Assembly (NCBI RefSeq): GCF_014202475.1
Contig: NZ_JACHGV010000013.1
Coordinates: 1-64,000, forward strand
Reading direction: 5' to 3'
Source: Streptomyces paradoxus
GTDB lineage: Bacteria; Actinomycetota; Actinomycetes; Streptomycetales; Streptomycetaceae
DNA: 64,000 nt
The position numbers were made by a program, and so were the translations under genes. Within the stretch, counting starts at the first letter, position 1. Every line of letters starts with the position of its first letter. Of this stretch, positions 25,118 to 33,210 are shown one piece after another. A model generated the notes under the pieces. That model did no database searches. It was not told the origin of the DNA and saw nothing but the letters and a program-made list of their open reading frames with translations.

Positions 25118-25813
25118 ATGTCGAAGATCCTCTTCGTCGTCACCGGCGCCGACACCTGGACCCTGGCCGACGGCACCGAGCACCCCACCGGCTTCTGGGC
25201 CGAGGAGGCCGTCGCCCCGTACGAGGCGTTCCGGGCGGCCGGCCACGAGGTCGTCGTGGCCACGCCCGGCGGTGTCGAGCCCACCGTCGACCGGGCCTCC
25301 CTGGCGCCCGAGGTGAACGGCGGCCAGGAGAACGCCGACCGGCTCGCGAAGGCGCTGGAGTCGTTCGCCGAGCTGCGGCACCCCGTCCGGCTGGAGGACG
25401 TCCGGCTGGACGACTACGCGGCCGTCTTCTACCCCGGCGGCCACGGCCCGATGGAGGACCTCGCCGTCAACGCCGATTCCGGCCGGCTGCTCGCCGCGGC
25501 CCTGGAGTCGGGCAGGCCGCTCGGTGTCGTGTGCCACGGTCCTGCCGCGCTGCTGGCCGCCGTCGGGGCCGACGGCGGGAACGTCTTCGCCGGTTACGAG
25601 GTCGCGGCGTTCACCAACGCCGAGGAGGTCCAGGGCGGTCTCGCCGACCGCGCGAAGTGGCTGCTCCAGGACCGCCTCACCGAGGCCGGCGTGACCGTGC
25701 GGGCCGGGGAGCCGTGGGCCCCGCACGTGGTCACCGACCGCAATCTGGTCACGGGCCAGAACCCCGCGTCGTCGGCCCCGCTCGCGGAGGAACTGCTGAA
25801 GCGGCTGGGCTGA
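25118..25813 (+). CDS. DJ-1/PfpI-family (type 1 glutamine amidotransferase-like) protein
   Basis: A 231-residue protein of the Hsp31/DJ-1 branch: KILFVVTGADTWTLADG, then GFWAEEAVAPYEAFRAAGHEV, with FYPGGHGPMEDLA near residue 108 and the nucleophile Cys in GVVCHGPAALLAA near 136. Members act as glyoxalases, deglycases or stress chaperones. ATG at 25118 follows GGAG. The divergent LysR gene is the likely regulator, perhaps answering electrophilic stress, but that is inference. Confidence 0.88.
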   Translation: MSKILFVVTGADTWTLADGTEHPTGFWAEEAVAPYEAFRAAGHEVVVATPGGVEPTVDRASLAPEVNGGQENADRLAKALESFAELRHPVRLEDVRLDDYAAVFYPGGHGPMEDLAVNADSGRLLAAALESGRPLGVVCHGPAALLAAVGADGGNVFAGYEVAAFTNAEEVQGGLADRAKWLLQDRLTEAGVTVRAGEPWAPHVVTDRNLVTGQNPASSAPLAEELLKRLG

Positions 25814-25856
25814 GGGGTCGGCGCCCACCCGGGCCGCCCGGGCCCGGGCCGGGTGC

Positions 25857-28304
25857 TCAGCGTCCCAGCACCAGCTCCGCCCACACCTGCTTGCCGCCGC
25901 TGACCGGCAGGGTGCCCCAGGTCGCGGAAACGGCCTCGACGAGGAGGATGCCCCGGCCGCCGGTGGCCTCCCAGCCGATGCTGGTCGGTCTGACCGGCGA
26001 GCGGGGGGAGGCGTCGGCGATGGCGACACGCAGCCGGTTGTTCAGGAGGGTCAGGTCCATGCGAACCTTGCCGTCGGTGTGGACGAGGGCGTTGGTGACG
26101 AGTTCGGAGACGACGAGCAGGACGGCGTCGTACTCGGCGGTGACGCCCCAGGAGCGCAGGGTGCGCCGGGCGAAGCGGCGGGCGTGCCCGACGGCCTGCG
26201 GCACCCGCCAGACCGTCCAGCTCTCCCGCAGCGGGCGCAGCTCCATGCCGTCGTAGCGCAACAGGAGCAGGGCGACGTCGTCGCTGCGCGGGGCGTTGCC
26301 CAGCAGGGCGTCGGCGACGAGCCCGAGGTCGGTGGGGGCGGCGCCGGCGAGCTGCTCGGCGAGGTGGTCCATGCCTTCGTCGATGTCGGAGCCGGGGGTC
26401 TCGACGAGGCCGTCCGTGACGAGGGCGATCATGATGCCGGGCGGCAGCCGGAGCGGGCTCATGGGGAAGTCGGCCCGGGCGACCACCCCGAGCGGCGGCC
26501 CGCCCTCGGCCTCGGCGATCTCGGTCCGGCCGTCCGGGTGGCGCAGCACCGGCGGCAGGTGCCCGGCGCGCACGCACCAGGCGGAGCCCTCCTCCAGGTC
26601 GACGTCGACGTAGCAACAGGTCGCGAAGAGGTCGCTCTCCATGTCCATGAGGAGCCGGTTGGCGTGCGCGACCACCACGTCCGGCGGGTGCCCCTCGACG
26701 GCGTAGGCGCGCAGGGCGGTGCGCATCTGGCCCATGAGGGTGGCGGCGCCGGCGCTGTGGCCCTGGACGTCGCCGATGACCAGGGCGACGTGGTTGTCGG
26801 GCAGCGGGATGACGTCGTACCAGTCGCCGCCGAGTTCGAGCCCGGCCGTGCTCGGCAGGTAGCGGGCGACGGCCACCGCGCCCGGCAGCCGGGGCAGGCT
26901 GCGCGGCAGCAGCTGGCGCTGGAGCATGCCGACGAGTTCGTGCTCGGCGTCGAAGGCCCGGGCCCGTACCAGGGCCTGTCCGGCGAGGCCGGCGCAGGCG
27001 GTGAGCAGGGCGCGTTCGTCGGTGCCGAAGTCGTGCGGGGTGTCCCAGCCGATCAGGCAGGCACCGGCCATGCGGTTGCCGGCGGGCAGCGGCAGGACGG
27101 CGAGGCCGCCGGGGCCGACCTCGGCCAGGGCGCGTTCCAGGGGGCTGCCGGCGGGCCAGATGCGGGCCCGGCCCTCGCGCAGCGCGGCGGCGAGGGTGGG
27201 CATGGCGCGCACGGGTGCGTCGGGCCACTCGGTGCGCCACTCCGACCGCCACAGCTCGGGCCAGGCCTCGGGTTCGGGCGGGTCGAGGACGGTGACGACG
27301 AGCCGCTCGCTCTCCAGTTCGGCGAGGGCGATCCGGTCGGCCCTGAGCGGCCTGCGCAGCGCGGCGACCACGGCCTTGCCGACGTCGCGGACGGTGACGG
27401 CGGTGGCCAGTGCGGCGGCCAGGCGCTGGACGCGGGCCACGTCGGTGACGTCGGAGCGCAGCGTGGAGACGTCGACGACCGTGCCCACGAGCCGCGCCGG
27501 GCGGCCCTCGCCGCCGGGCAGCAGGCGCCCGCGCAGCCGGAGCCACTTCGGCGGCCCGGCGGGCTGGAGCACCCGGAACTCCAGCTCGCGGTCGCCGATG
27601 GACATGTGGTCCGCCTCCACGACGGACATCAGGGACGGCAGGTCCTCGGGGACGGTCAGGCTGAGCAGTGTCTCGACCCGGCCGTCGAACTCCACGGGGT
27701 CCAGGCCGAACAGGTCCAGCAGGTCGTCGCCGACCCGGACGCGGCCGCTGTCCATGGCGAGGCTGAAGGCGCTCGGCGGCAGGTCGCCGGCCTCGGCGGG
27801 CGCGGCCGGGGCGGTGAAGGCGACCGCGTCGGAGACGAGTTCCAGGCACCTGAGGCCGTCGGCGGTGAACCCCCCGGGGCGTTCGCTCACCGCCAGCAGG
27901 CAGCCGCCGTCGCCTCGCACGGGTAGGGCTGTCAGGAAGAAGTCCCCGGACGGAACGCGCCGCGCCTGGGCGTCCGCGGCCAGTTCCGCCGGGCCCAGCG
28001 ACACCGGACGTCCGCCCCGGAGCGCCGCGGCGACCGGGGACCGCCCGGCGCGCGGGTAGCTGTCGCGCAGCCCGTACAGCGTCCTCGGGACCCCGGCCGA
28101 CTCCATCAGGCACAGCAGCTCGCCGTCCTGGCCGGGCGCGTAGACGGCGGCGAAGGCCGCACCGGCGAAGACGAGTGCCTGTTCGAGGACGCGGCGCAGC
28201 CGTTCGGGTGACTCCTGATCGGCCGCGATCGCCTTGAGGGCACTTTCGGCACGCGTCGTTCGCGTTCCGCGCTCCTGGGCGCCCTGTCTGACCACGTTGG
28301 CCAT
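25857..28304 (-). CDS. SpoIIE/RsbU-type PP2C phosphatase with GAF, PAS and histidine-kinase-like ATPase domains
   Basis: An 815-residue signalling protein. An N-terminal GAF-like region (about 20-180) and a PAS-like region (190-300, FSLAMDSGRVRVGDDLLDLFGLDP) precede a second GAF (300-440). The PP2C/SpoIIE domain follows (450-665: LGGDWYDVIPL, IGDVQGHSAGA, LVTDGLVE). The C terminus is an RsbW/HATPase-like domain (680-815: VVSELVTNALVHT, GGRGILLVEAV). The architecture predicts dephosphorylation of an anti-sigma antagonist combined with anti-sigma kinase-type binding. ATG at 28304 has no obvious ribosome binding site, and the frame is open far upstream on shadow sequence. The gene is divergent from the lanthipeptide operon. 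Confidence 0.87.
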   Translation of the reverse strand: MANVVRQGAQERGTRTTRAESALKAIAADQESPERLRRVLEQALVFAGAAFAAVYAPGQDGELLCLMESAGVPRTLYGLRDSYPRAGRSPVAAALRGGRPVSLGPAELAADAQARRVPSGDFFLTALPVRGDGGCLLAVSERPGGFTADGLRCLELVSDAVAFTAPAAPAEAGDLPPSAFSLAMDSGRVRVGDDLLDLFGLDPVEFDGRVETLLSLTVPEDLPSLMSVVEADHMSIGDRELEFRVLQPAGPPKWLRLRGRLLPGGEGRPARLVGTVVDVSTLRSDVTDVARVQRLAAALATAVTVRDVGKAVVAALRRPLRADRIALAELESERLVVTVLDPPEPEAWPELWRSEWRTEWPDAPVRAMPTLAAALREGRARIWPAGSPLERALAEVGPGGLAVLPLPAGNRMAGACLIGWDTPHDFGTDERALLTACAGLAGQALVRARAFDAEHELVGMLQRQLLPRSLPRLPGAVAVARYLPSTAGLELGGDWYDVIPLPDNHVALVIGDVQGHSAGAATLMGQMRTALRAYAVEGHPPDVVVAHANRLLMDMESDLFATCCYVDVDLEEGSAWCVRAGHLPPVLRHPDGRTEIAEAEGGPPLGVVARADFPMSPLRLPPGIMIALVTDGLVETPGSDIDEGMDHLAEQLAGAAPTDLGLVADALLGNAPRSDDVALLLLRYDGMELRPLRESWTVWRVPQAVGHARRFARRTLRSWGVTAEYDAVLLVVSELVTNALVHTDGKVRMDLTLLNNRLRVAIADASPRSPVRPTSIGWEATGGRGILLVEAVSATWGTLPVSGGKQVWAELVLGR

Positions 28305-28490
28305 TACAGCGCTTATGAGACACCTGCGCAGCCCCTGTGGGCGTTCCGTGGAGGCTCGGCGGCGAGCGCGCTCGAAAGGATCCGAACATGTCTTGACGCA
28401 TGCGTTCCGCACGGTGTTCTCGTGACAGGCGTGACTGTGCGTGCCTGGCACGTGGCTGGAAAGCTCGGTGCTCGTCACGGAGGGGGACGC

Positions 28491-31085
28491 ATGGACAAGC
28501 GGTACGAGGTGTACGCGCTGGCCGACCGGCATTTCTACGAGACGCCGGACCGGCTGGCGCGGGACGGGCTGGGGACAGCCGCCCACCTCTACGAGACGGC
28601 CCGCCGGCAGCTGCCGGAGGGCTGGGAGTCGGCCCGGATCGGCGACTGGCAGACGATGACACCGCTCGGCCCGGACGGCGAACCGTTGCAGGGCCCGGCC
28701 CAGGGGTGGAAGATCCACGCCTCGGCGACCCGGGCGAACGCGGAGAAGATCGCCGCGATCGTGTGGGACTACTGCGTCGAGCGGCGCGTCCCCTTCAAGT
28801 TCGTGCCGGGCCCGCACCTGCTCCACCTGCGCAACACCAAATACGCGCCGCGCGACGGCAGCGGCAAGTTCGTCACCGTCTACCCGGCCGACGAGGAGCA
28901 GCTGCAGCGGGTGCTGCGCGAGCTGGGCGCGCTGCTGGAGGGGTTCGAGGGGCCGTACATCCTCACCGACCTGCGCTGGGGCGAGGGCCCGCTGTACGTC
29001 CGCTACGGCGCCTTCGCACGGGCGTTCGTCGTGGACGAGCGGGGCTCGCTGGTGCCGGCGGTGCGGGACGGCGAGGGACGGCTGGTGCCGGACCGGCGGT
29101 CGCCCTCCTTCCAGGTGCCCGGGTGGGTGACGCTCCCGGCGTTCCTCCAGCCGCACCTCGACGCGCGGAACAACACGACGACCGGAGAGCTGCCCTACCG
29201 CATCGAGAAGGCACTGCACTTCTCCAACGGCGGCGGGGTGTACGCGGGCACCGACACCCGCGACGGGCGCAAGATCGTCCTCAAGGAGGGGCGGCCGCAC
29301 GCGGGGCTCGCCTCGGACGGTGCCGACGCGATCGCCCGGCTGGAGCGCGAGAAGCGAGCGCTGGAGCAGGTCGCGGGCACGGGCGTGGTCCCGGAGGTGC
29401 GCGACTGGTTCGAACTCGGCGGGCACCGCTTCCTGGTGATGGACTTCCTCGAAGGCCGTCCGCTCAACTCCTTCTTCGCCGAGCGGCATCCGCTGCTCAC
29501 CCAGGACCCCGACGCCGAGGCCGTCGCCTCCTACACGGCCTGGGCGCTGCGTATCCACCGCAAGGTGGAGGAGGCCGTGGCGGCGGTGCACGCCCGGGGC
29601 ATCGTCTTCAACGACCTGCACGTCTTCAACATCATGGTCGCGCCGGACGAGGAGACGGTGTTCCTCCTCGACTTCGAGGCCGCGGCGCCCGTCGGGGAGA
29701 ACAGCCGTCAGGTCGTCGCCCACCCCGGGTTCTTCGCGCCGCCGGACCGCCGGGGCGCCGACGTCGACCGCTATGCGCTGGCCTGTCTGCGGCTGGCCCT
29801 GTTCCTGCCCGTGACCACGCTCTTCGTGGTCGACCGGGGCAAGGCGGCGCACCTGGCGGAGGTGATCGCGGAGCAGTTCCCGGACGTGCCGCGGGAGTTC
29901 CTCGACGAGGCGGTCACGGAGATCACCCGCGAGGTGTCCGGCCGTACGGTGGCCGCTCCCTCCTCGCCGGTGGACCCGGGCGACTGGCCGTACAGCCGCG
30001 ACTCGATGGTCAAGGCCATCCTCGCCTCGGCCACCCCGGAGCGCGACGACCGGCTCTTCCCCGGCGACGTGGCCCAGTTCTCGGACGGCGGCGGGCTCGG
30101 GCTCGCCCACGGCGCCGCGGGTGTGCTGTTCGCGCTGGACGCGGCCGGCGCCGAGCGGTACGAGGAGGGCGAGCGCTGGCTGCTGGACCGGACGGCACCG
30201 CCCCCGGTGGGCACTCCGCTCGGCCTGTACGACGGGCTCGCGGGCGTCGCCCTGGTCCTCGACCGGCTCGGGCACCGGCAGCGGGCACTGGACCTGGTCG
30301 AGGGCATCCTCGCCGAGCGGTGGCAGAAGCTCTCCTCCGACCTGCACGGCGGACTGGCCGGGCTGGGCCTCGTCCTCGGGCACCTGGCCCGTACGACCGG
30401 CGAGGCGGAGCTGGGCGAGCGGTCCCACGAGGCGGCGCTGATCCTCGTGCAGCGGCTCACCGAGCCGGTCCCGGCCTCGTCCCGGCCGCGCGCCGGACTG
30501 CTGCGCGGCGCGAGCGGTGCCGCCCTGCTCATGCTGCGGCAGTACGAGTGGACCGGCGAGGAGGCCTGGCTGGAGGCAGCCGCCGTGGCCCTGCGCCGGG
30601 ACCTGGCGTCCTGCGTCACCCGCGAGAACGGGTCGCTGGAGGTCGACGAGGGCTGGCGGACCCTGCCCTACCTCGGCGACGGCAGCACGGGCCTCGGCAT
30701 GGTCCTCGACGACCTCGTCGCCCACTCCCCCGGCCTCGCCGGGGAGTTCGAGACGGCCCGCTCCGGTGTGCTCACCTCGGCCACCTCACGCTTCTACGCG
30801 CAGCCCGGGCTCTTCCAGGGCCGCGCCGGAATGATCCTGCACCTCAGCCGCACGACCACGCCGGGCGCGACCGGGGACCGGCTGGCCGCGCAGATCGCCG
30901 GGCTCGGCTGGTTCGCGATGGCCTACCAGGGCCAACTGGCCTTCCCCGGACACCAGATGATGCGGCTCTCCATGGACCTCGCCACCGGAACGGCAGGGTG
31001 CCTGCTGGCGCTCGGCGCGGCCCTCGACCCGGCGGCCGACGCCCACCTGCCGTTCCTCCCGCCGCCCGGAAGGCGGCCCCACTGA
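28491..31085 (+). CDS. Class III lanthipeptide synthetase (LanKC; RamC/AmfT-like)
   Basis: An 864-residue trifunctional synthetase that phosphorylates Ser residues of the precursor, eliminates phosphate and forms lanthionine or labionin rings. Residues 1-220 are the lyase region. Residues 230-500 are the kinase, with VLKEGRP (Lys near 264), FNDLHVFN (Asp near 374) and LLDFEAA. Residues 515-864 are a LanC-like cyclase with repeated G-x-x-G helices (GLYDGLAGVALVL, GLFQGRAGMILHL). The Cys-Cys-His zinc ligands of class I, II and IV cyclases are absent, which defines class III. ATG follows GGAGGGGG. The precursor gene starts 84 nt downstream. Confidence 0.93.
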   Translation: MDKRYEVYALADRHFYETPDRLARDGLGTAAHLYETARRQLPEGWESARIGDWQTMTPLGPDGEPLQGPAQGWKIHASATRANAEKIAAIVWDYCVERRVPFKFVPGPHLLHLRNTKYAPRDGSGKFVTVYPADEEQLQRVLRELGALLEGFEGPYILTDLRWGEGPLYVRYGAFARAFVVDERGSLVPAVRDGEGRLVPDRRSPSFQVPGWVTLPAFLQPHLDARNNTTTGELPYRIEKALHFSNGGGVYAGTDTRDGRKIVLKEGRPHAGLASDGADAIARLEREKRALEQVAGTGVVPEVRDWFELGGHRFLVMDFLEGRPLNSFFAERHPLLTQDPDAEAVASYTAWALRIHRKVEEAVAAVHARGIVFNDLHVFNIMVAPDEETVFLLDFEAAAPVGENSRQVVAHPGFFAPPDRRGADVDRYALACLRLALFLPVTTLFVVDRGKAAHLAEVIAEQFPDVPREFLDEAVTEITREVSGRTVAAPSSPVDPGDWPYSRDSMVKAILASATPERDDRLFPGDVAQFSDGGGLGLAHGAAGVLFALDAAGAERYEEGERWLLDRTAPPPVGTPLGLYDGLAGVALVLDRLGHRQRALDLVEGILAERWQKLSSDLHGGLAGLGLVLGHLARTTGEAELGERSHEAALILVQRLTEPVPASSRPRAGLLRGASGAALLMLRQYEWTGEEAWLEAAAVALRRDLASCVTRENGSLEVDEGWRTLPYLGDGSTGLGMVLDDLVAHSPGLAGEFETARSGVLTSATSRFYAQPGLFQGRAGMILHLSRTTTPGATGDRLAAQIAGLGWFAMAYQGQLAFPGHQMMRLSMDLATGTAGCLLALGAALDPAADAHLPFLPPPGRRPH

Positions 31086-31169
31086 CGCGGTTCCGCGATC
31101 CCGCGGAGTCGTGACACCACCCCGTCCCCACGGATGACCACGGACGGACACCCAATGGAAGGACACACC

Positions 31170-31286
31170 ATGGCACTTCTCGACCTGCAGACCATCGAGA
31201 CCGAAGAGCGCACGGACGGCGGCGGCAACAGCACGGTGAGCCTGCTCTCCTGCATCAGCGCCGCGAGCGTTCTGCTCTGTCTCTGA
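31170..31286 (+). CDS. Class III lanthipeptide precursor (RamS/AmfS/SapB-like)
   Basis: A 38-residue precursor preceded by GGAAGG. The leader MALLDLQTIET has the LLDLQ motif recognised by LanKC enzymes. The core has two consecutive S-x2-S-x3-C motifs at residues 21-28 and 30-37 (STVSLLSC and SAASVLLC), the ring pattern of SapB, a surfactant that helps aerial hyphae form. The Gly-Gly-Gly-Asn stretch at 17-20 may mark leader removal. Gene order LanKC, precursor, two ABC genes and response regulator equals the ram/amf cluster. The core differs from SapB, so the product should be a hydrophobic variant with two labionin or lanthionine rings. Confidence 0.92.
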   Translation: MALLDLQTIETEERTDGGGNSTVSLLSCISAASVLLCL

Positions 31287-31303
31287 CCGACGGTCTGCTC
31301 GCT

Positions 31304-31340
31304 CCGGGCGGCTCCCTCCCTTCGGGGAGGGGCCGCCCGG
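31304..31340 (+). terminator. Stable UUCG-loop hairpin between precursor and transporter genes
   Basis: CCGGGCGGC plus CCCTCCC pairs with GGGAGGG plus GCCGCCCGG, giving a 16-bp stem with one bulged T and the loop TTCG closed by C-G. It starts 18 nt after the precursor stop. It may act as a partial terminator or 3' protector that raises precursor mRNA over transporter mRNA. Confidence 0.75.
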
Positions 31341-31368
31341 GGTCCTTCCCGTCCCAGGAAAGGCCCGT

Positions 31369-33210
31369 ATGACCTCGCGTGCCGACGACGACCCGGCGGC
31401 CGGACACGCTCGCACCCTGCTGCGCACGGCCACCCGGTACAGCGGGTCCCGCTGTGCGGCGCTGTGCCTGGTGAGCATCGCCGCGACGGGTGCCGGACTG
31501 CTGCTCCCGGCCGTGCTGGGCCGGGCCCTCGATCTTCTGCTGGCGCACGCTCCGGCGACCCGCTGGGTGCTCTGCTGCGCCGGCCTCGTGCTGCTGCTCG
31601 GTCTGCTCGACGCGGTCCAGACCGTCCTCACCGGCACCGTCGACGCCCGCACCACCGCGTGGCTGCGCCGCCGGCTGACCGGGCACGTGCTCGGCGTCGG
31701 CCCGCGCGCCGCCGACCGCTTCGGCTCCGGTGACCTCGTCGCGCGGCTGGTCGGCAACGCCGCCGAGGCCGGAACCACTCCGGCGGCCCGTGCGGCGCTG
31801 GTCGCCGCGCTCGCCGGACCCCTGGGCGGAGTGGTCGCGCTGGGCCTGATCGACTGGTGGCTCGCGGCCGTCTTCCTCGCCGGAGCCCCCGTACTCGCCC
31901 TGCTCCTGCGCGCCGTCTCCCGGGACACCTCCGAGAGCGCGGCGCGCTATCAGCGGGCCCAGGGCCGGATCGCGGCCGCGCTGGCGGAGGCCGTCGAAGG
32001 GGTCCGCACCGTCCGGGCGGCCGGCACGGAGGGCCGGGAGACGGCACGGGTGCTGCGGCCGCTGCCCGATCTGTGCCGGGCCGGGCACGGCATGTGGCGG
32101 GTGCAGGGGCGGGCCGCGGCCCGGGCGGTCGCCGTGGCACCGCTGCTCCAGCTCGCGGTCGTCGCCGTGGCCGGTGTGCTGCTCACCCGGGGCCGGCTCT
32201 CCGTGGGCGAGGTGCTCGCGGCCTCCCGGTACGCGGTGCTCGCCACGGGTGTCGGTGTGCTGGTCGGCCGGCTCGCGGGCCTGGCCAGAGCCCGGACCGC
32301 GGCCCGGCGCCTCGGCGAGGTCGAGGCCGAGCCCGCCACCGCGTTCGGCACCCGCCGGCTGCCCGACGGCCCCGGGCGGCTGGAGCTGCGCGGGGTGACG
32401 GCCCGGCGCGGCGGACGCACCGTGCTCGACGGAGTGGACCTCGACGTGCCGGGCGGTACGACCCTGGCCGTGGTCGGGCGGTCCGGCGCGGGCAAGTCGC
32501 TGCTGGCCGCGCTGGCCGGACGGCTGGCCGATCCGGACGCGGGCGAGGTGCTCCTCGACGGTGTGCCCCTGCGCGAGCTGCACCACGACGACCTGCGCGG
32601 CGCGGTCGGCTACGCCTTCGCCCGCCCCGCCCTCCTCGGCGGCACCATCGGGCAGGCGATCGGCCTCGGTCTGCCGTGCCCCTCCCCCGGCCGGATCCGC
32701 GAGGCGGCCCGCACGGCCCTCGCGGACGACTTCGTCCGCCGCCTCCCGGACGGCTACGACACGGCCGTCGCCGACGCCCCGCGCTCCGGCGGCGAGTCCC
32801 AACGGCTGGGTCTCGCCCGGGCGTTCGCGCACGGCGGGCGGCTGCTGGTCCTCGACGACGCACTCTCCAGCCTCGACACGGTGACCGAACGGCACATCAC
32901 CGACGCCCTGTTCGGCGACGGCCCGGGCGCCACCCGGCTGCTGGTCGCCCACCGCGGCGCGACGGCCGCCTGCGCCGATGCGGTGGCCTGGCTGGACGGG
33001 GGGCGGGTGCGGGCGGTGGGGCGGCACGAGGAGCTGTGGCGGCTCGCGGAGTACCGGGCGGTGTTCGGGGAGGGGACGGCGCCCGCGGACACCGGCGACG
33101 GCGACGTGCCACCGGTCTCGGACACCCGGGGCGGACATGGAGAGGGGCGTGACGGCGTGAGCGGCCGGATGCGGCCCGCGGCGGCAGCCGGGGAAGGGAC
33201 GGCTTCATGA
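31369..33210 (+). CDS. ABC exporter half-transporter with degenerate ATPase site (RamA/RamB-type)
   Basis: A 613-residue fused membrane and ATPase subunit. Residues 20-320 carry six hydrophobic segments. The nucleotide-binding domain (340-560) has Walker A GRSGAGKS and signature SGGESQRLGLARA. Walker B is LLVLDDALSSLD, where Asp replaces the usual catalytic Glu, and the Q-loop reads YAFARP without Gln. It should pair with the next gene as a heterodimer that exports the modified lanthipeptide. It overlaps that gene by 4 nt. Confidence 0.88.
   Translation: MTSRADDDPAAGHARTLLRTATRYSGSRCAALCLVSIAATGAGLLLPAVLGRALDLLLAHAPATRWVLCCAGLVLLLGLLDAVQTVLTGTVDARTTAWLRRRLTGHVLGVGPRAADRFGSGDLVARLVGNAAEAGTTPAARAALVAALAGPLGGVVALGLIDWWLAAVFLAGAPVLALLLRAVSRDTSESAARYQRAQGRIAAALAEAVEGVRTVRAAGTEGRETARVLRPLPDLCRAGHGMWRVQGRAAARAVAVAPLLQLAVVAVAGVLLTRGRLSVGEVLAASRYAVLATGVGVLVGRLAGLARARTAARRLGEVEAEPATAFGTRRLPDGPGRLELRGVTARRGGRTVLDGVDLDVPGGTTLAVVGRSGAGKSLLAALAGRLADPDAGEVLLDGVPLRELHHDDLRGAVGYAFARPALLGGTIGQAIGLGLPCPSPGRIREAARTALADDFVRRLPDGYDTAVADAPRSGGESQRLGLARAFAHGGRLLVLDDALSSLDTVTERHITDALFGDGPGATRLLVAHRGATAACADAVAWLDGGRVRAVGRHEELWRLAEYRAVFGEGTAPADTGDGDVPPVSDTRGGHGEGRDGVSGRMRPAAAAGEGTAS

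Noticed and set aside
25857..30725. A 1622-codon minus-strand frame spanning the SpoIIE phosphatase and the LanKC region
   Set aside because: Only the part up to 28304 has phosphatase domains; the rest is the antisense shadow of the LanKC gene.
28491..31085. Class IV (LanL) lanthipeptide synthetase
   Set aside because: The zinc ligands of the LanC-like domain are missing, which fits class III.
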